Assembly: GCA_019670725.1 (NCBI GenBank)
Contig: AP024629.1
Span: forward strand, 2,108,001-2,172,000
From: Alphaproteobacteria bacterium SO-S41
GTDB lineage: Bacteria; Pseudomonadota; Alphaproteobacteria; Micropepsales; Micropepsaceae
Length of the DNA: 64,000 nucleotides
Direction: 5' to 3'
The notes under the pieces: generated by a model
The model's database searches: none
What the model was told of the DNA's origin: nothing
What the model saw: the letters and a program-made list of their open reading frames with translations, nothing else
Shown here: piece by piece, positions 12,305-20,711 of the stretch
Layout of the letters: every line of letters begins with the position of its first letter
Numbering within the stretch: the first letter of the stretch is position 1
Program-made: the position numbers and the translations under genes

Positions 12305-12838
12305 ATGTCCCGTATCGGCAAACTGCCGATCCCGCTGCCCAAGGGCGTGACCGCTACGGTCGCCGGGCGCGAGGTCAAGGTGAAGGGTCCCAAGGGCGAG
12401 CTGAAGCTCACTTTGGTGGAAGAGATTTCGGCGTCGGAAGTCGGCGGGCAGCTTGAAGTGAAGCCGCGCGACGACTCCACCCGCTCGAAGGCGATGTGGG
12501 GCATGAGCCGCACGTTGATCGGCAACATGGTCCACGGCGTTTCGACCGGCTTCGACGAGAAGCTGGAGATCAGCGGCGTCGGCTACAAGGCGGCGGTGCA
12601 GGGGCGCAACCTGCAGCTCCAGCTCGGCTACAGCCACGACATCATCTTCCCGATCCCGACCGGCATCGACATCAAGGCGGAAAAGCCGACCTCGCTGACG
12701 ATCAGCGGCGTCGACAAGCAGCAGGTCGGCGCGGTCGCCGCGAAGATCCGCAGCTTCCGTGGCCCCGAACCCTATAAGGGCAAGGGCGTCCGCTATGCGA
12801 CGGAGACGATCCGCCGCAAGGAAGGCAAGAAGAAGTAG
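12305..12838 (+). CDS. rplF: 50S ribosomal protein uL6
   Basis: This 177-residue protein near the sarcin-ricin loop starts [19 protein letters not shown] and carries [11 protein letters not shown] and the second domain [20 protein letters not shown], ending [20 protein letters not shown]. The ATG follows the rpsH stop by 10 nt with GGGAGAG as ribosome binding site. Confidence 0.97.
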   Translation: MSRIGKLPIPLPKGVTATVAGREVKVKGPKGELKLTLVEEISASEVGGQLEVKPRDDSTRSKAMWGMSRTLIGNMVHGVSTGFDEKLEISGVGYKAAVQGRNLQLQLGYSHDIIFPIPTGIDIKAEKPTSLTISGVDKQQVGAVAAKIRSFRGPEPYKGKGVRYATETIRRKEGKKK

Positions 12839-12845
12839 ACCGGCC

Positions 12846-13202
12846 ATGACCAAGAACAACGAACTCTTCGCGCGCCGCCAGCGCCGCACGCGATACAAGA
12901 TCCGCCAGACCGCCGGCGGCAAGCCGCGCCTGACGGTCTTCCGGTCGGGACGTCACATCTACGCCCAGCTGATCGACGATTCGAAGGGCGTCACGCTCGC
13001 CTCGGCCTCCACGACCGAGAAAGAGCTGGACGTCACGAAGAGCTGGAACAAGGAAGCGGCGAGCGAAGTCGGCAAGCGGGTTGCGGAACGCGCCCTGAAG
13101 GCCGGCGTCACCGACGTCGTTTTCGATCGCGGCGGCTACATCTTCCACGGGCGCATCAAGTCGCTCGCGGATGCCGCTCGCGAAACCGGCCTCAAGTTTT
13201 AA
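12846..13202 (+). CDS. rplR: 50S ribosomal protein uL18
   Basis: This 118-residue 5S rRNA-binding protein has [51 protein letters not shown] and the C-terminal [20 protein letters not shown] followed by ARETGLKF. An in-frame upstream extension is rejected because ATG 12846, 7 nt after rplF, gives the family length. Confidence 0.96.
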   Translation: MTKNNELFARRQRRTRYKIRQTAGGKPRLTVFRSGRHIYAQLIDDSKGVTLASASTTEKELDVTKSWNKEAASEVGKRVAERALKAGVTDVVFDRGGYIFHGRIKSLADAARETGLKF

Positions 13203-13217
13203 AGGGAGCGCCTATCA

Positions 13218-13796
13218 ATGGCTGCTGAACGCGAACGTAGACCCCGCCGGAACGAAGAGCGCGAGCGCGACTCCGAGTTCACGGACAAGCTCGTCCACAT
13301 CAACCGCGTCGCCAAGGTGGTGAAGGGCGGCAAGCGCTTTGGCTTTGCCGCGCTCGTCATCGTCGGCGACCAGAAGGGCCGCGTCGGCCACGGTCACGGC
13401 AAGGCGCGCGAAGTGCCGGAAGCCATCCGCAAGGCGACGGAAGCCGCCAAGCGCGGCCTCATCCGCGTCGCGCTGAAGGAAGGCCGCACGATCCACCACG
13501 AAGCCGAAGGCCACTGGGGCGCCGGCAAGGTGAAGCTGCGTCCGGCCCCGACCGGTACCGGCATCATCGCGGGCGGTCCGATGCGCGCGATCTTCGAGGC
13601 CCTCGGCATTCACGACATCGTCGCGAAGTCGGTCGGCACCTCGAACCCCTACAACATGGTGCGCGCGACGTTCGATGCGCTGAAGAACGGCCACTCGCCG
13701 CGTTCGATTGCCGCCAAGCGCGGCAAGACGGTCGCCGAGCTGTTCTCCAGCAAGGACGCCGCTGCCGCTGCCGCCGCTGCTGAAGCGGCGGCCTGA
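13218..13796 (+). CDS. rpsE: 30S ribosomal protein uS5
   Basis: This 192-residue protein takes part in decoding fidelity and mRNA unwinding. It has [39 protein letters not shown], and [19 protein letters not shown] with [18 protein letters not shown]. The spectinomycin loop near VVKGGKRF looks wild type. The last 12 or so residues are an Ala-rich tail ([13 protein letters not shown]) outside the fold. Confidence 0.97.
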   Translation: MAAERERRPRRNEERERDSEFTDKLVHINRVAKVVKGGKRFGFAALVIVGDQKGRVGHGHGKAREVPEAIRKATEAAKRGLIRVALKEGRTIHHEAEGHWGAGKVKLRPAPTGTGIIAGGPMRAIFEALGIHDIVAKSVGTSNPYNMVRATFDALKNGHSPRSIAAKRGKTVAELFSSKDAAAAAAAAEAAA

Positions 13797-13813
13797 TCCA
13801 AGGAAACGGTGCG

Positions 13814-14002
13814 ATGACCGACTCGAAGAAGACCGTAACGGTCACCCAGCTGCGCAGCGCGAACCGCCGCACGGTTGATCAGGAAGCGACCTTGCGCGGC
13901 CTCGGCCTGCGCAAGATCCGCTCGACGTCGACCCTGGAAGATACGCCCGCGGTGCGCGGCATGATCACCAAGGTCGCGCACCTCATTAAGGTCGAAGGCT
14001 AA
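13814..14002 (+). CDS. rpmD: 50S ribosomal protein uL30
   Basis: This 62-residue small protein matches uL30: [40 protein letters not shown] and [15 protein letters not shown]. It lies 17 nt after rpsE and 4 nt before rplO. uL30 is absent from some bacterial lineages but normal in alphaproteobacteria. Confidence 0.95.
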   Translation: MTDSKKTVTVTQLRSANRRTVDQEATLRGLGLRKIRSTSTLEDTPAVRGMITKVAHLIKVEG

Positions 14003-14006
14003 GGCC

Positions 14007-14579
14007 ATGAAACTCAACGAACTCAAGGGCCAGCCCGGCTCGCACAAGCGCTCGAAGCGCCTCGGCCGCGGCATCGGGTCCGGCAAGGGCAAGACGTCGG
14101 GCAAGGGCGTGAAGGGTCAGAAGGCTCGTTCGGGCATCGCGATCCACGGCTTTGAAGGCGGCCAGATGCCGCTGCACATGCGTATGCCGAAGCGCGGCTT
14201 CAACAACATCTTCGCGCGCGAATTCTCGATCGTGAATGTCGGCGACGTGCAGAAGGCGCTCGACGCCGGTCGCCTGGAAGCGGGCGTCCTGCTGAACGCC
14301 GAAGTGCTCAACAAGGCCGGCCTCACGTCGAAGGCGAAGGACGGCATCCGCCTCCTTGCGCGCGGCGAGTTGAAGGCCAATGTCTCCTTCGAGGTGGCGC
14401 ATGCCTCCGCGACGGCGGTCGCTGCGGTCGAAAAGGCCGGCGGCACTGTCAAGGTGACCGGCGTGAAGGCGAAGGCCCCGAACAAGGGCCGCGTCGGCAA
14501 GCCGGCTGGCAAGCGTCAGGTGCGTCGCGAAGAGTCCGCCAAGAAGCGGGACGAGCGTCGCAACGGCGCCGTCGCCTAA
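14007..14579 (+). CDS. rplO: 50S ribosomal protein uL15
   Basis: This 190-residue late-assembly protein has the glycine-rich N-terminal arm ([20 protein letters not shown]), [20 protein letters not shown] and the L15/L18e-type C-terminal domain. It is about 40 residues longer than E. coli uL15 because of a basic tail ([20 protein letters not shown] and on), which is typical in alphaproteobacteria. A 45 nt GC-rich gap leads to secY. Confidence 0.96.
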   Translation: MKLNELKGQPGSHKRSKRLGRGIGSGKGKTSGKGVKGQKARSGIAIHGFEGGQMPLHMRMPKRGFNNIFAREFSIVNVGDVQKALDAGRLEAGVLLNAEVLNKAGLTSKAKDGIRLLARGELKANVSFEVAHASATAVAAVEKAGGTVKVTGVKAKAPNKGRVGKPAGKRQVRREESAKKRDERRNGAVA

Positions 14580-14624
14580 CGACGGGTCGCCTGGCACCGG
14601 GCCGGGCGGGCGAGGGAGCGATTA

Positions 14625-15962
14625 ATGGCGTCAGCCGCCGAACAACTTGCCGCGAACCTGAATTTTTCCTCGTTCGCCAAGGCCACCGAACTGCGCCAGC
14701 GCATCTGGTTCACACTGGGTGCGCTGATCGTATTCCGTCTGGGCACCTATATCCCGATGCCCGGGATCAACCCCGATGCCTATGCCTCGGCCTTCGACGG
14801 CCAGTCGCAGGGCATGCTGGGCATGTTCAATATGCTGGCCGGCGGCGCGATCGGCCGCATGGCGATCTTCGCTCTCGGCATCATGCCGTACATCTCAGCC
14901 TCCATCATCGTGCAGCTGCTCGCGACCGTGTCGCCGCGGCTGGAAGCGCTGAAGAAGGAAGGCGAGGCTGGCCGCAAGGCGATGAACCAGTATACCCGCA
15001 TGGGTACGGTCATTCTCGCCGCGATCCAGGCCTTCGGCATCGCCGCGGGCCTGCAGAACTCGACCGGCGTCGTCACCAATCCAGGCTGGTTCTTCCTCGC
15101 TTCCAGCGTCATCACGCTGACCGGCGGCACGCTGTTCCTGATGTGGCTGGGCGAGCAGATCACCTCGCGCGGCGTCGGCAACGGCATCTCGCTGATCATC
15201 TTCTCCGGCATCGTCGCCGCCTATCCGGGCGCGTTCTATAATACGTTCGAGATGGGCCGGAACGGCTCGATCACGATCTTCGGCATCCTGCTGTTCTTCG
15301 CGATTATCGCCGCGACGATCTTCTTCATCGTCTATATGGAGCGGGCGCAGCGCCGGTTGCTGGTGCAGTACCCCAAGCGCCAGGTGGGCGCGAACAAGAC
15401 GACGGGCGGCGAGTCCTCGCACCTGCCGCTGAAGCTCAACACCGCCGGCGTCATCCCGCCGATCTTCGCCTCGTCGCTGCTGCTGCTGCCGCTGACCTTC
15501 CTGCAGTTCCAGACGAACGCGCCGCAGTGGCTGCAGACGATCACGATCTATGTGAACCACGGCAAGCCCGTGTACATGGTGCTGTACGGCCTGCTGATCG
15601 TCTTCTTCTGCTTCTTCTATACGGCCATCGTCTTCAATCCGACGGACACGGCGGACAATCTGAAGAAGTATGGCGGCTTCATTCCCGGCATCCGTCCCGG
15701 CAAGAACACCGCGACCTATATCGACCACGTCCTCACCCGTCTTACCGCCGTCGGCGCCGTCTATCTGGCCATCGTCTGCCTGGTGCCGGAATTCATCCTC
15801 AACACCTACGGCCAGGGTTTTGCCTTCCACTTCGGCGGCACCTCGCTGCTGATCCTGGTCAGCACGACCATGGACACGGTCGCCCAGATTCAGAGCCACC
15901 TGCTGGCGCACCAGTATGAAGGCCTGATCAAGAAGTCGCGGCTCAAAGGGCGGGGTCGATGA
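14625..15962 (+). CDS. secY: Protein translocase subunit SecY
   Basis: This 445-residue inner-membrane channel subunit of SecYEG should have ten transmembrane helices. Visible signatures are GTYIPMPGINPDAYA, the plug/TM2 region with GIMPYISASIIVQLLATVSP, EGEAGRKAMNQYTRMGT, the cytoplasmic loop ERAQRRLLVQYPKRQVG, and FIPGIRPGKNTATYIDHVL-type sequence in the C5 loop. The last 4 nt overlap the adk start (ATGA). rpmJ, which follows secY in E. coli, is absent here. Confidence 0.97.
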   Translation: MASAAEQLAANLNFSSFAKATELRQRIWFTLGALIVFRLGTYIPMPGINPDAYASAFDGQSQGMLGMFNMLAGGAIGRMAIFALGIMPYISASIIVQLLATVSPRLEALKKEGEAGRKAMNQYTRMGTVILAAIQAFGIAAGLQNSTGVVTNPGWFFLASSVITLTGGTLFLMWLGEQITSRGVGNGISLIIFSGIVAAYPGAFYNTFEMGRNGSITIFGILLFFAIIAATIFFIVYMERAQRRLLVQYPKRQVGANKTTGGESSHLPLKLNTAGVIPPIFASSLLLLPLTFLQFQTNAPQWLQTITIYVNHGKPVYMVLYGLLIVFFCFFYTAIVFNPTDTADNLKKYGGFIPGIRPGKNTATYIDHVLTRLTAVGAVYLAIVCLVPEFILNTYGQGFAFHFGGTSLLILVSTTMDTVAQIQSHLLAHQYEGLIKKSRLKGRGR

Positions 15963-16543
15963 ATCTGATACTTCTGGGCCCGCCGGGGGCGGGGAAGGGG
16001 ACCCAGGCGGAATTGCTGGAGGCCGGCCGCGGTCTCAAGCAGCTGTCCACGGGCATCATGCTGCGGGCGGCGATCGAGGCCGGCACGCCCATCGGGCTGC
16101 AGGCCAAGGCGATCGTCGATCGCGGCGACCTGGTCCCGGACGAGGTCGTGGTCGGCATCATTGCCGACCGGCTGGCCGAGCCCGACTGCGCCAAGGGCGC
16201 GATTTTCGACGGTTTTCCGCGGACCGCCGTCCAGGCGGATGCGCTGGACGGCCTGCTGGCCGGCCGGAACTCGAAGCTGGACGTCGTGATCCAGCTGGAA
16301 GTCGACGACAATATCCTGATCGAGCGGATCGCGCGCCGCGCGGCCGAGAATGAAGCGGCGGGCCGTCCGGTCCGCTCCGACGACCGGCCGGACGTGTTTC
16401 CGAACCGACTCGCCAAGTACCACCGGGACACGGCGCCCCTGATTGCCCACTACCGTTCCAAGGGTCTTTTGAAGACCGTGGACGGGATGCAAGCGGTCGA
16501 GACCGTCGCGGCCCAGATTTCTGCGATTCTGGAGGCCGTTTAA
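15959..16543 (+). CDS. adk: Adenylate kinase (short-LID form)
   Basis: This 194-residue enzyme interconverts 2 ADP with ATP and AMP. The P-loop is GPPGAGKGTQ (residues 8-17), the AMP-binding region includes STGIMLRAAIEAGTP, and FDGFPRT and RPVRSDDRPDVFPNRL are present. The LID is a short loop rather than the about 38-residue domain of E. coli Adk, and zinc-ligand cysteines are absent, as in the short form found in alphaproteobacteria. Translation is coupled to secY by a 4 nt overlap. Confidence 0.97.
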   Translation: MNLILLGPPGAGKGTQAELLEAGRGLKQLSTGIMLRAAIEAGTPIGLQAKAIVDRGDLVPDEVVVGIIADRLAEPDCAKGAIFDGFPRTAVQADALDGLLAGRNSKLDVVIQLEVDDNILIERIARRAAENEAAGRPVRSDDRPDVFPNRLAKYHRDTAPLIAHYRSKGLLKTVDGMQAVETVAAQISAILEAV

Positions 16544-16568
16544 GTCCGGATTTTCTTAAGGAATCGCG

Positions 16569-16596
16569 TTGACGGCGGGGGTTGCCTGAGTATACT
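16569..16596 (+). promoter_or_regulatory. Strong predicted promoter ahead of rpsM-rpsK-rpoA-rplQ
   Basis: TTGACG (16569-16574) and TATACT (16591-16596) are 16 bp apart, in the only gap over 100 bp inside the ribosomal cluster (16544-16718). Transcription would begin near 16603 and leave a leader of about 115 nt. It would let the alpha operon (uS13, uS11, RNA polymerase alpha, bL17) be expressed apart from spc. The rest of the gap shows no gene. Confidence 0.7.
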
Positions 16597-16718
16597 CCGC
16601 CGCTCAATTTTGAACCCCCGACTCTGGCGCCCGGAACAGGCGATTTGCGGCGTTGCGCCGCTGGTCGTGGTTTCGCTCATCGTCCGGCGAGCAGCCGGAA
16701 AGAACTAGGAGACTAACG

Positions 16719-17087
16719 GTGGCGCGTATCGCTGGCGTAAACATTCCGACGGGCAAGCGCGTTCACATCGCGCTCCGCTACATCCATGGCATCGGCGCCA
16801 AGCACGCTGACATGATCTGCAAGCAGCTCCGCATCGACGAGAGCCGCCGGGTCAATCAGCTGTCGGACTCCGAGGTCATCCAGATCCGTGAAGTCATCGA
16901 CCGCGACTTCGTGGTGGAAGGCGATCTTCGTCGCGAGACCGCGATGAACATCAAGCGCCTGATGGACCTCGGCTGCTATCGCGGCCTGCGTCACCGCAAG
17001 AACCTGCCGGTTCGCGGCCAGCGCACCCACACGAACGCCCGCACCCGCAAGGGTCCCGCCAAGCCGATCGCCGGCAAGAAGAAGTAA
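16719..17087 (+). CDS. rpsM: 30S ribosomal protein uS13
   Basis: This 122-residue 30S head protein contacts P-site tRNA and uL5. It begins with [23 protein letters not shown]. The GTG start at 16719 is chosen because AGGAG (16707-16711) is 7 nt upstream and the resulting N-terminus is the family one; the frame itself is open further upstream. It also has [34 protein letters not shown] and [12 protein letters not shown]. Confidence 0.96.
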   Translation: MARIAGVNIPTGKRVHIALRYIHGIGAKHADMICKQLRIDESRRVNQLSDSEVIQIREVIDRDFVVEGDLRRETAMNIKRLMDLGCYRGLRHRKNLPVRGQRTHTNARTRKGPAKPIAGKKK

Positions 17088-17090
17088 GCC

Positions 17091-17480
17091 ATGGCCGAGA
17101 AGAAAGCGCGTATCCGCAAGAAGGAACGCAAGAACATCACGTCGGGCGTCGCCCACGTCGTTGCGTCGTTCAACAACACGATGATCACCATCACCGACGC
17201 GCAGGGCAATGCCATTGCGTGGTCGTCGGCTGGCACGATGGGCTTCAAGGGGTCGCGCAAGTCGACCCCGTACGCTGCCCAGATGGCCGCCGAAGATGCC
17301 GGCCGCAAGGCCGCCGAACATGGCGTGAAGCTGCTCGAAGTCGAAGTCTCGGGCCCCGGTTCGGGTCGCGAGTCGGCGCTGCGCGCGCTGCAGGCGACCG
17401 GCTTCACCATCACCTCGATTCGCGACGTCACGCCGATCCCGCACAACGGCTGCCGTCCTCCGAAGCGCCGCCGCGTTTAA
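17091..17480 (+). CDS. rpsK: 30S ribosomal protein uS11
   Basis: This 129-residue platform protein near the E site has [60 protein letters not shown], and the C-terminal [18 protein letters not shown]. The PHNGCRPP motif, including the Asn-Gly that can form isoaspartate, is intact. It lies 3 nt after rpsM. Confidence 0.97.
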   Translation: MAEKKARIRKKERKNITSGVAHVVASFNNTMITITDAQGNAIAWSSAGTMGFKGSRKSTPYAAQMAAEDAGRKAAEHGVKLLEVEVSGPGSGRESALRALQATGFTITSIRDVTPIPHNGCRPPKRRRV

Positions 17481-17517
17481 GGCGTCCGCTTCCTTTCTCG
17501 TTTCTTAGGAGTTGCCC

Positions 17518-18534
17518 GTGGTCCAGGCCAATTGGCAGAATCTGATTAAGCCGGCGAAGCTCGCGGTCGAAACTGGCCACAGCACCTCGACGGCCTCGAT
17601 GGTCGCGGAGCCGCTGGAGCGCGGCTTCGGCCTGACGCTCGGCAATGCGCTGCGCCGCGTGCTGCTGTCCTCGCTGCAGGGTGCGGCCGTCACCTCGATC
17701 CAGATCGATGGCGTGCTGCACGAGTTCTCGTCGATCCCCGGCGTCCGCGAGGACGTGACCGATATCGTTCTCAACGTGAAGTCGCTGGCGATCCGCATGC
17801 CGGCCGATCAGGGCGTGAAGCGCCTGACGCTGCGCGCCACGGGCCCCGGCGAGGTCAAGGCCTCGCAGATCACGCCCGTCGCCGATGTCGAAATCCTGAA
17901 CCCCGACCTCGTGCTGTGCACGCTGGACCAGGGCGCCTCGATCCGCATCGAGTTCACGGTCACCTCGGGCAAGGGCTATGTCCCGTCCGACAAGAACCGC
18001 CCGGAAGACGCGCCGATCGGCCTCATCCCGATCGACAGCCTGTTCTCGCCGGTCCGCAAGGTTTCCTACAAGGTCGAGAACACCCGCGAGGGCCAGATCC
18101 TCGACTATGACAAGCTGACACTGAACGTCGAGACGAACGGCGCGCTGTCGGCCGAAACCGCTGTCGGCCTCGCGGCCCGCATCCTGGTCGACCAGCTCGG
18201 CACCTTCATCGGCTTCGAAGAGCCGACGGAAGCCAAGAAGGACGAGCCCAAGCCCGAACTCGCGTTCAACCCGGCGCTGCTGAAGAAGGTCGACGAGCTC
18301 GAGCTCTCGGTCCGTTCGGCCAACTGCCTGAAGAACGACAACATCGTCTATATCGGCGATCTCATTCAGAAGACCGAAGGCGAGATGCTCCGCACGCCGA
18401 ACTTCGGCCGCAAGTCGCTGAACGAGATCAAGGAAGTTCTCGCCAATATGGGTCTCCACCTCGGCATGGAAGTGCCCGGCTGGCCGCCCGAGAACATCGA
18501 CGACCTCGCCAAGCGCTACGAAGACCAGTTCTGA
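17518..18534 (+). CDS. rpoA: DNA-directed RNA polymerase subunit alpha
   Basis: This 338-residue subunit dimerises to nucleate RNA polymerase assembly. The N-terminal domain shows [34 protein letters not shown] and [19 protein letters not shown]. The C-terminal domain, which binds UP elements and activators, shows [38 protein letters not shown] and [19 protein letters not shown] start at 17518 fits AGGAG at 17507-17511 (6 nt spacing). An in-frame TTG at 17512 abuts the ribosome binding site and is rejected. Confidence 0.96.
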   Translation: MVQANWQNLIKPAKLAVETGHSTSTASMVAEPLERGFGLTLGNALRRVLLSSLQGAAVTSIQIDGVLHEFSSIPGVREDVTDIVLNVKSLAIRMPADQGVKRLTLRATGPGEVKASQITPVADVEILNPDLVLCTLDQGASIRIEFTVTSGKGYVPSDKNRPEDAPIGLIPIDSLFSPVRKVSYKVENTREGQILDYDKLTLNVETNGALSAETAVGLAARILVDQLGTFIGFEEPTEAKKDEPKPELAFNPALLKKVDELELSVRSANCLKNDNIVYIGDLIQKTEGEMLRTPNFGRKSLNEIKEVLANMGLHLGMEVPGWPPENIDDLAKRYEDQF

Positions 18535-18549
18535 GAGAAAGATTAGGCC

Positions 18550-18978
18550 ATGCGCCACGCTAACTCGGGCCGCAAGCTCAACCGTACCGCCTCGCACCGC
18601 GCCGCCATGTTCTCGAACATGGCCGCAGCGCTCGTGAAGCACGAGCAGATCAAGACGACGCTGCCCAAGGCGAAGGACCTGCGTCCGATCGTCGAGAAGC
18701 TCGTCACGGTCGCCAAGCGCGCCAATGATAAGACGAAGCTCGCGGCGCGCCGTCAGCTGATCGCCGAGATCGGCGATGAAGTCTCGGCCGCCAAGGTCAT
18801 CGACGTTCTGGCGCCGCGCTATGCCGGCCGCAGCGGCGGCTACCTGCGCGTGCTGAAGGCGGGCAACCGCATCGGCGACAACGCGCCGATGGCGATCATC
18901 GAATTCGTCGGCCGCGACGTCACCGCCAAGGGCAAGGACTCCGGTCCGGTCATGGTCAAGGAAGACGTCGAGGCGTAA
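18550..18978 (+). CDS. rplQ: 50S ribosomal protein bL17
   Basis: This 142-residue tunnel-exit protein starts [20 protein letters not shown] and has [37 protein letters not shown] and [20 protein letters not shown]. It is the last gene of the ribosomal cluster, 15 nt after rpoA, and is followed by a clear terminator. The C-terminal [16 protein letters not shown] tail extends past the conserved core. Confidence 0.97.
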   Translation: MRHANSGRKLNRTASHRAAMFSNMAAALVKHEQIKTTLPKAKDLRPIVEKLVTVAKRANDKTKLAARRQLIAEIGDEVSAAKVIDVLAPRYAGRSGGYLRVLKAGNRIGDNAPMAIIEFVGRDVTAKGKDSGPVMVKEDVEA

Positions 18979-19006
18979 GCTTCAGCGACTTCGCTGCGAA
19001 ACAGGG

Positions 19007-19040
19007 AAGGGGCGGCTTTCGGGCCGCCCTTTTCGTTTGT
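19007..19040. terminator. Terminator at the end of the ribosomal cluster
   Basis: GGGCGGC and GCCGCCC form a 7 bp GC stem, extendable by AAG/TTT, with loop TTTCGG followed by TTTTCGTTT. It lies between rplQ (+) and a convergent membrane-protein gene (-), which ends at 19048. It is a strong rho-independent terminator for the plus strand. The minus-strand tail is less T-rich. Confidence 0.85.
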
Positions 19041-19047
19041 GCCGCGC

Positions 19048-19875
19048 TCAGAGCCGATGCGCTTCCCAGCCTTCTGGAGCGGGCACTGGCAGGGCGTTGA
19101 AGTGCGCGTAGAGCAGCGAGACGTAGCTGACGAAGACCGTCGCCACGACGAATTCGGCGAGCAGCTGCAGGGCATCGTCGATGAAGAGGCCGGTCCCGTC
19201 CGGCCAGAGCGCGACGAAATAGCGGCCCGCCAGTCCGAGGACGATCGCGAGCAGCAAGGTCGTCGGCACCGTCACCTGGACCGTGCCGAGGAAGATCCGC
19301 CAGCCATTGCCGCGGGTGGCCCGCTCGGCGCTGACCAGCGTCGTCTGCCGGTCGCCGATGGCGATTGCGGGAAACACGAGAATGGCGCGCAGCACCAGCA
19401 TGCCGACGACAATGATGCCGACGAGCGCGATGAGATAGAGCAGGGGGCGGGACACCGTTCCGAACACGAGGCCGACGGTGAAACCGATCAACATCAAGAT
19501 CACGGCGAAGGTAAGTACGGTCAGCAGCCAGTAGCCAAGATAAGGCGGCAACGACGCGGCGGCCGAACGGTTGAGCGGCGTTATGCCGGCCAGCAGATCG
19601 CGATGACGCAGAACGGAGAATCCGGCGAGGCAGGCGGCCCTGATGACCACGGTGGCTGCGCCGTAGACGATGATGAATCCGTTGAGCCCGATCGTTCGCA
19701 CGAGAAAGCTCGTGAACGCCATGAAGCTCTCGTTGAGGAAGATCGGCCAGGCGGTCCAGGCCATCGCCGGCAGGCTCCAGAGCAGGATGGACGGAACAAC
19801 GCGCCAGAACCGATCAAAGGCAAAACCATAGGCGCGCCCGACATAGTCGGTGCCCTTCAGACTCGGCGCATCCAT
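19048..19875 (-). CDS. Multi-pass membrane protein of unknown function
   Basis: This is a 275-residue hydrophobic protein with about six predicted transmembrane segments (for example VVPSILLWSLPAMAWTAW, GFIIVYGAATVVIRAACLAG, LLTVLTFAVILMLIGFTVG, LLYLIALVGIIVVGMLVLRA). A cytoplasmic-looking stretch DRQTTLVSAERATRGNGWRI occurs before the last pair. The layout resembles uncharacterised integral membrane proteins with a repeated six-helix domain. No catalytic motif is seen, and I do not recognise the family with certainty. It is a single gene, convergent with rplQ. Confidence 0.8.
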   Translation of the reverse strand: MDAPSLKGTDYVGRAYGFAFDRFWRVVPSILLWSLPAMAWTAWPIFLNESFMAFTSFLVRTIGLNGFIIVYGAATVVIRAACLAGFSVLRHRDLLAGITPLNRSAAASLPPYLGYWLLTVLTFAVILMLIGFTVGLVFGTVSRPLLYLIALVGIIVVGMLVLRAILVFPAIAIGDRQTTLVSAERATRGNGWRIFLGTVQVTVPTTLLLAIVLGLAGRYFVALWPDGTGLFIDDALQLLAEFVVATVFVSYVSLLYAHFNALPVPAPEGWEAHRL

Positions 19876-19980
19876 TCAAGCCCCCGCTTGCTATCGCCGC
19901 AGCCCCCTACGCGCGATGGGAGGATACTGGCAGGGTGAGGCGCGCATGGCCAATGCGACGACGGGTCTCAGTGCCCGCCA

Positions 19981-20020
19981 AAAAAGAACGGAAAGGACAG
20001 CGGCCAGGCTGTCCTTTCCG
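19981..20020 (-). terminator. Terminator of the secreted repeat-protein gene
   Basis: CGGAAAGGACAGC and GCTGTCCTTTCCG form a perfect 13 bp stem with a 6 nt loop (19989-20020). On the minus strand it is followed by TTCTTTTTT. It lies 50 nt past the stop of the minus-strand gene at 20071, and supports real transcription of that small gene. Confidence 0.85.
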
Positions 20021-20070
20021 AGGTAGGCGGACCAGGTCTGGGGGACTAGGTGAGGCCCGGTCCACCGCCA

Positions 20071-20397
20071 TCAGTGGTTGCCGACGCCGCCACCGACCTT
20101 TGCATCGAGATCCAGCAGGCCGCCGCGACCGCGCTTGTCGGCGCCGACCTGGGCGTCGAGATCCACCAGCGAACCTTTGCCGCGGTTGTTGTTGAGCACG
20201 CCGACATTGAGGTCGAGCAGGCTGCCGCCGCGCGAATTGGAGTTGCCGACATTGGCGTCGAGATCGACGACGCTGCCGCGCTTGCCGACATTGAGGTCGA
20301 GACTGACAAGACCGCCGCGGCCGAATTCGCGACCGCCCGCAAAGCTGGTGCCGGCGAGGACAAGCGCCGCAGCGGCGATGAGGTAAATGCGCTTCAT
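20071..20397 (-). CDS. Small secreted protein with five GSLLDLDANVG-type repeats
   Basis: This 108-residue protein has a clear signal peptide (MKRIYLIAAAALVLAGTSFA, cleavage after Ala20) and a mature part made almost wholly of five imperfect units of about 17 residues. The cores are GGLVSLDLNVG (28-38), GSVVDLDANVG (41-51), GSLLDLNVG (58-66), GSLVDLDAQVG (75-85) and GGLLDLDAKVG (92-102), joined by Asn/Arg/Lys-rich linkers. The alternating hydrophobic/Asp pattern suggests short beta strands stacked as a solenoid or fibre, which is inference. AGGAG lies 7 nt before the ATG and a strong terminator follows. No cysteines are present. I do not recognise the family. It is divergent from the htrA-type protease gene. 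Confidence 0.85.
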   Translation of the reverse strand: MKRIYLIAAAALVLAGTSFAGGREFGRGGLVSLDLNVGKRGSVVDLDANVGNSNSRGGSLLDLNVGVLNNNRGKGSLVDLDAQVGADKRGRGGLLDLDAKVGGGVGNH

Positions 20398-20711
20398 GGT
20401 GTTTCTCCTGTTTACCCGCTTGGTGGGGCAATCCCGGATTGCAAGCGGGGGACCGGAAGCGCGCTAGGAAGAAAAGCGCGCAAATCCGCGGGCCTTTACC
20501 ATGCGGACTTGAATCCTATGTATTTTGCGGTGCCGGCTCGAGTCCATGAAATGCGTGTAATGGCGGGGGGCGTTACGCGATGGCACGGCGGGTGTGCCAT
20601 GGACGCGCACAGCCTTGGCCGGCCACATTAATTCGTCGTGACCTGATGCTGCACCGCACGACGGTGCGTTATAATTCCCATACCAGCTTTGTTCGTCTCC
20701 AGGATTGCACC
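20398..20711. other. Divergent intergenic region, repeat-protein gene / htrA-like gene
   Basis: This 314 bp region has no convincing gene. On the minus-strand side, CCCGCTTG (20415-20422) and CAAGCGGG (20442-20449) can form an 8 bp stem in the untranslated leader of the repeat-protein mRNA, just upstream of its ribosome binding site. On the plus-strand side is a perfect TATAAT box. A longer in-frame upstream reading of the protease (from 20580) is rejected in favour of the signal-peptide start. Confidence 0.5.
20647..20675 (+). promoter_or_regulatory. Candidate promoter of the HtrA-type protease gene
   Basis: A perfect TATAAT lies at 20670-20675, 36 bp before the start codon. The 17 bp-spaced -35 position reads TGCTGC, a poor match, so an activator or an alternative sigma factor may be involved. 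TATAAT is uncommon by chance in DNA of this base composition. Confidence 0.45.

Noticed and set aside
20071-20340. Repeated DNA that could suggest a CRISPR-like array
   Set aside because: The repeats are codon-level units of a protein with variable spacing and no conserved DNA repeat/spacer structure. No cas gene is present.
20050-20631. Plus-strand frame opposite the secreted repeat protein
   Set aside because: It is repetitive only because it mirrors the repeats. The minus-strand frame has the signal peptide, ribosome binding site and terminator.
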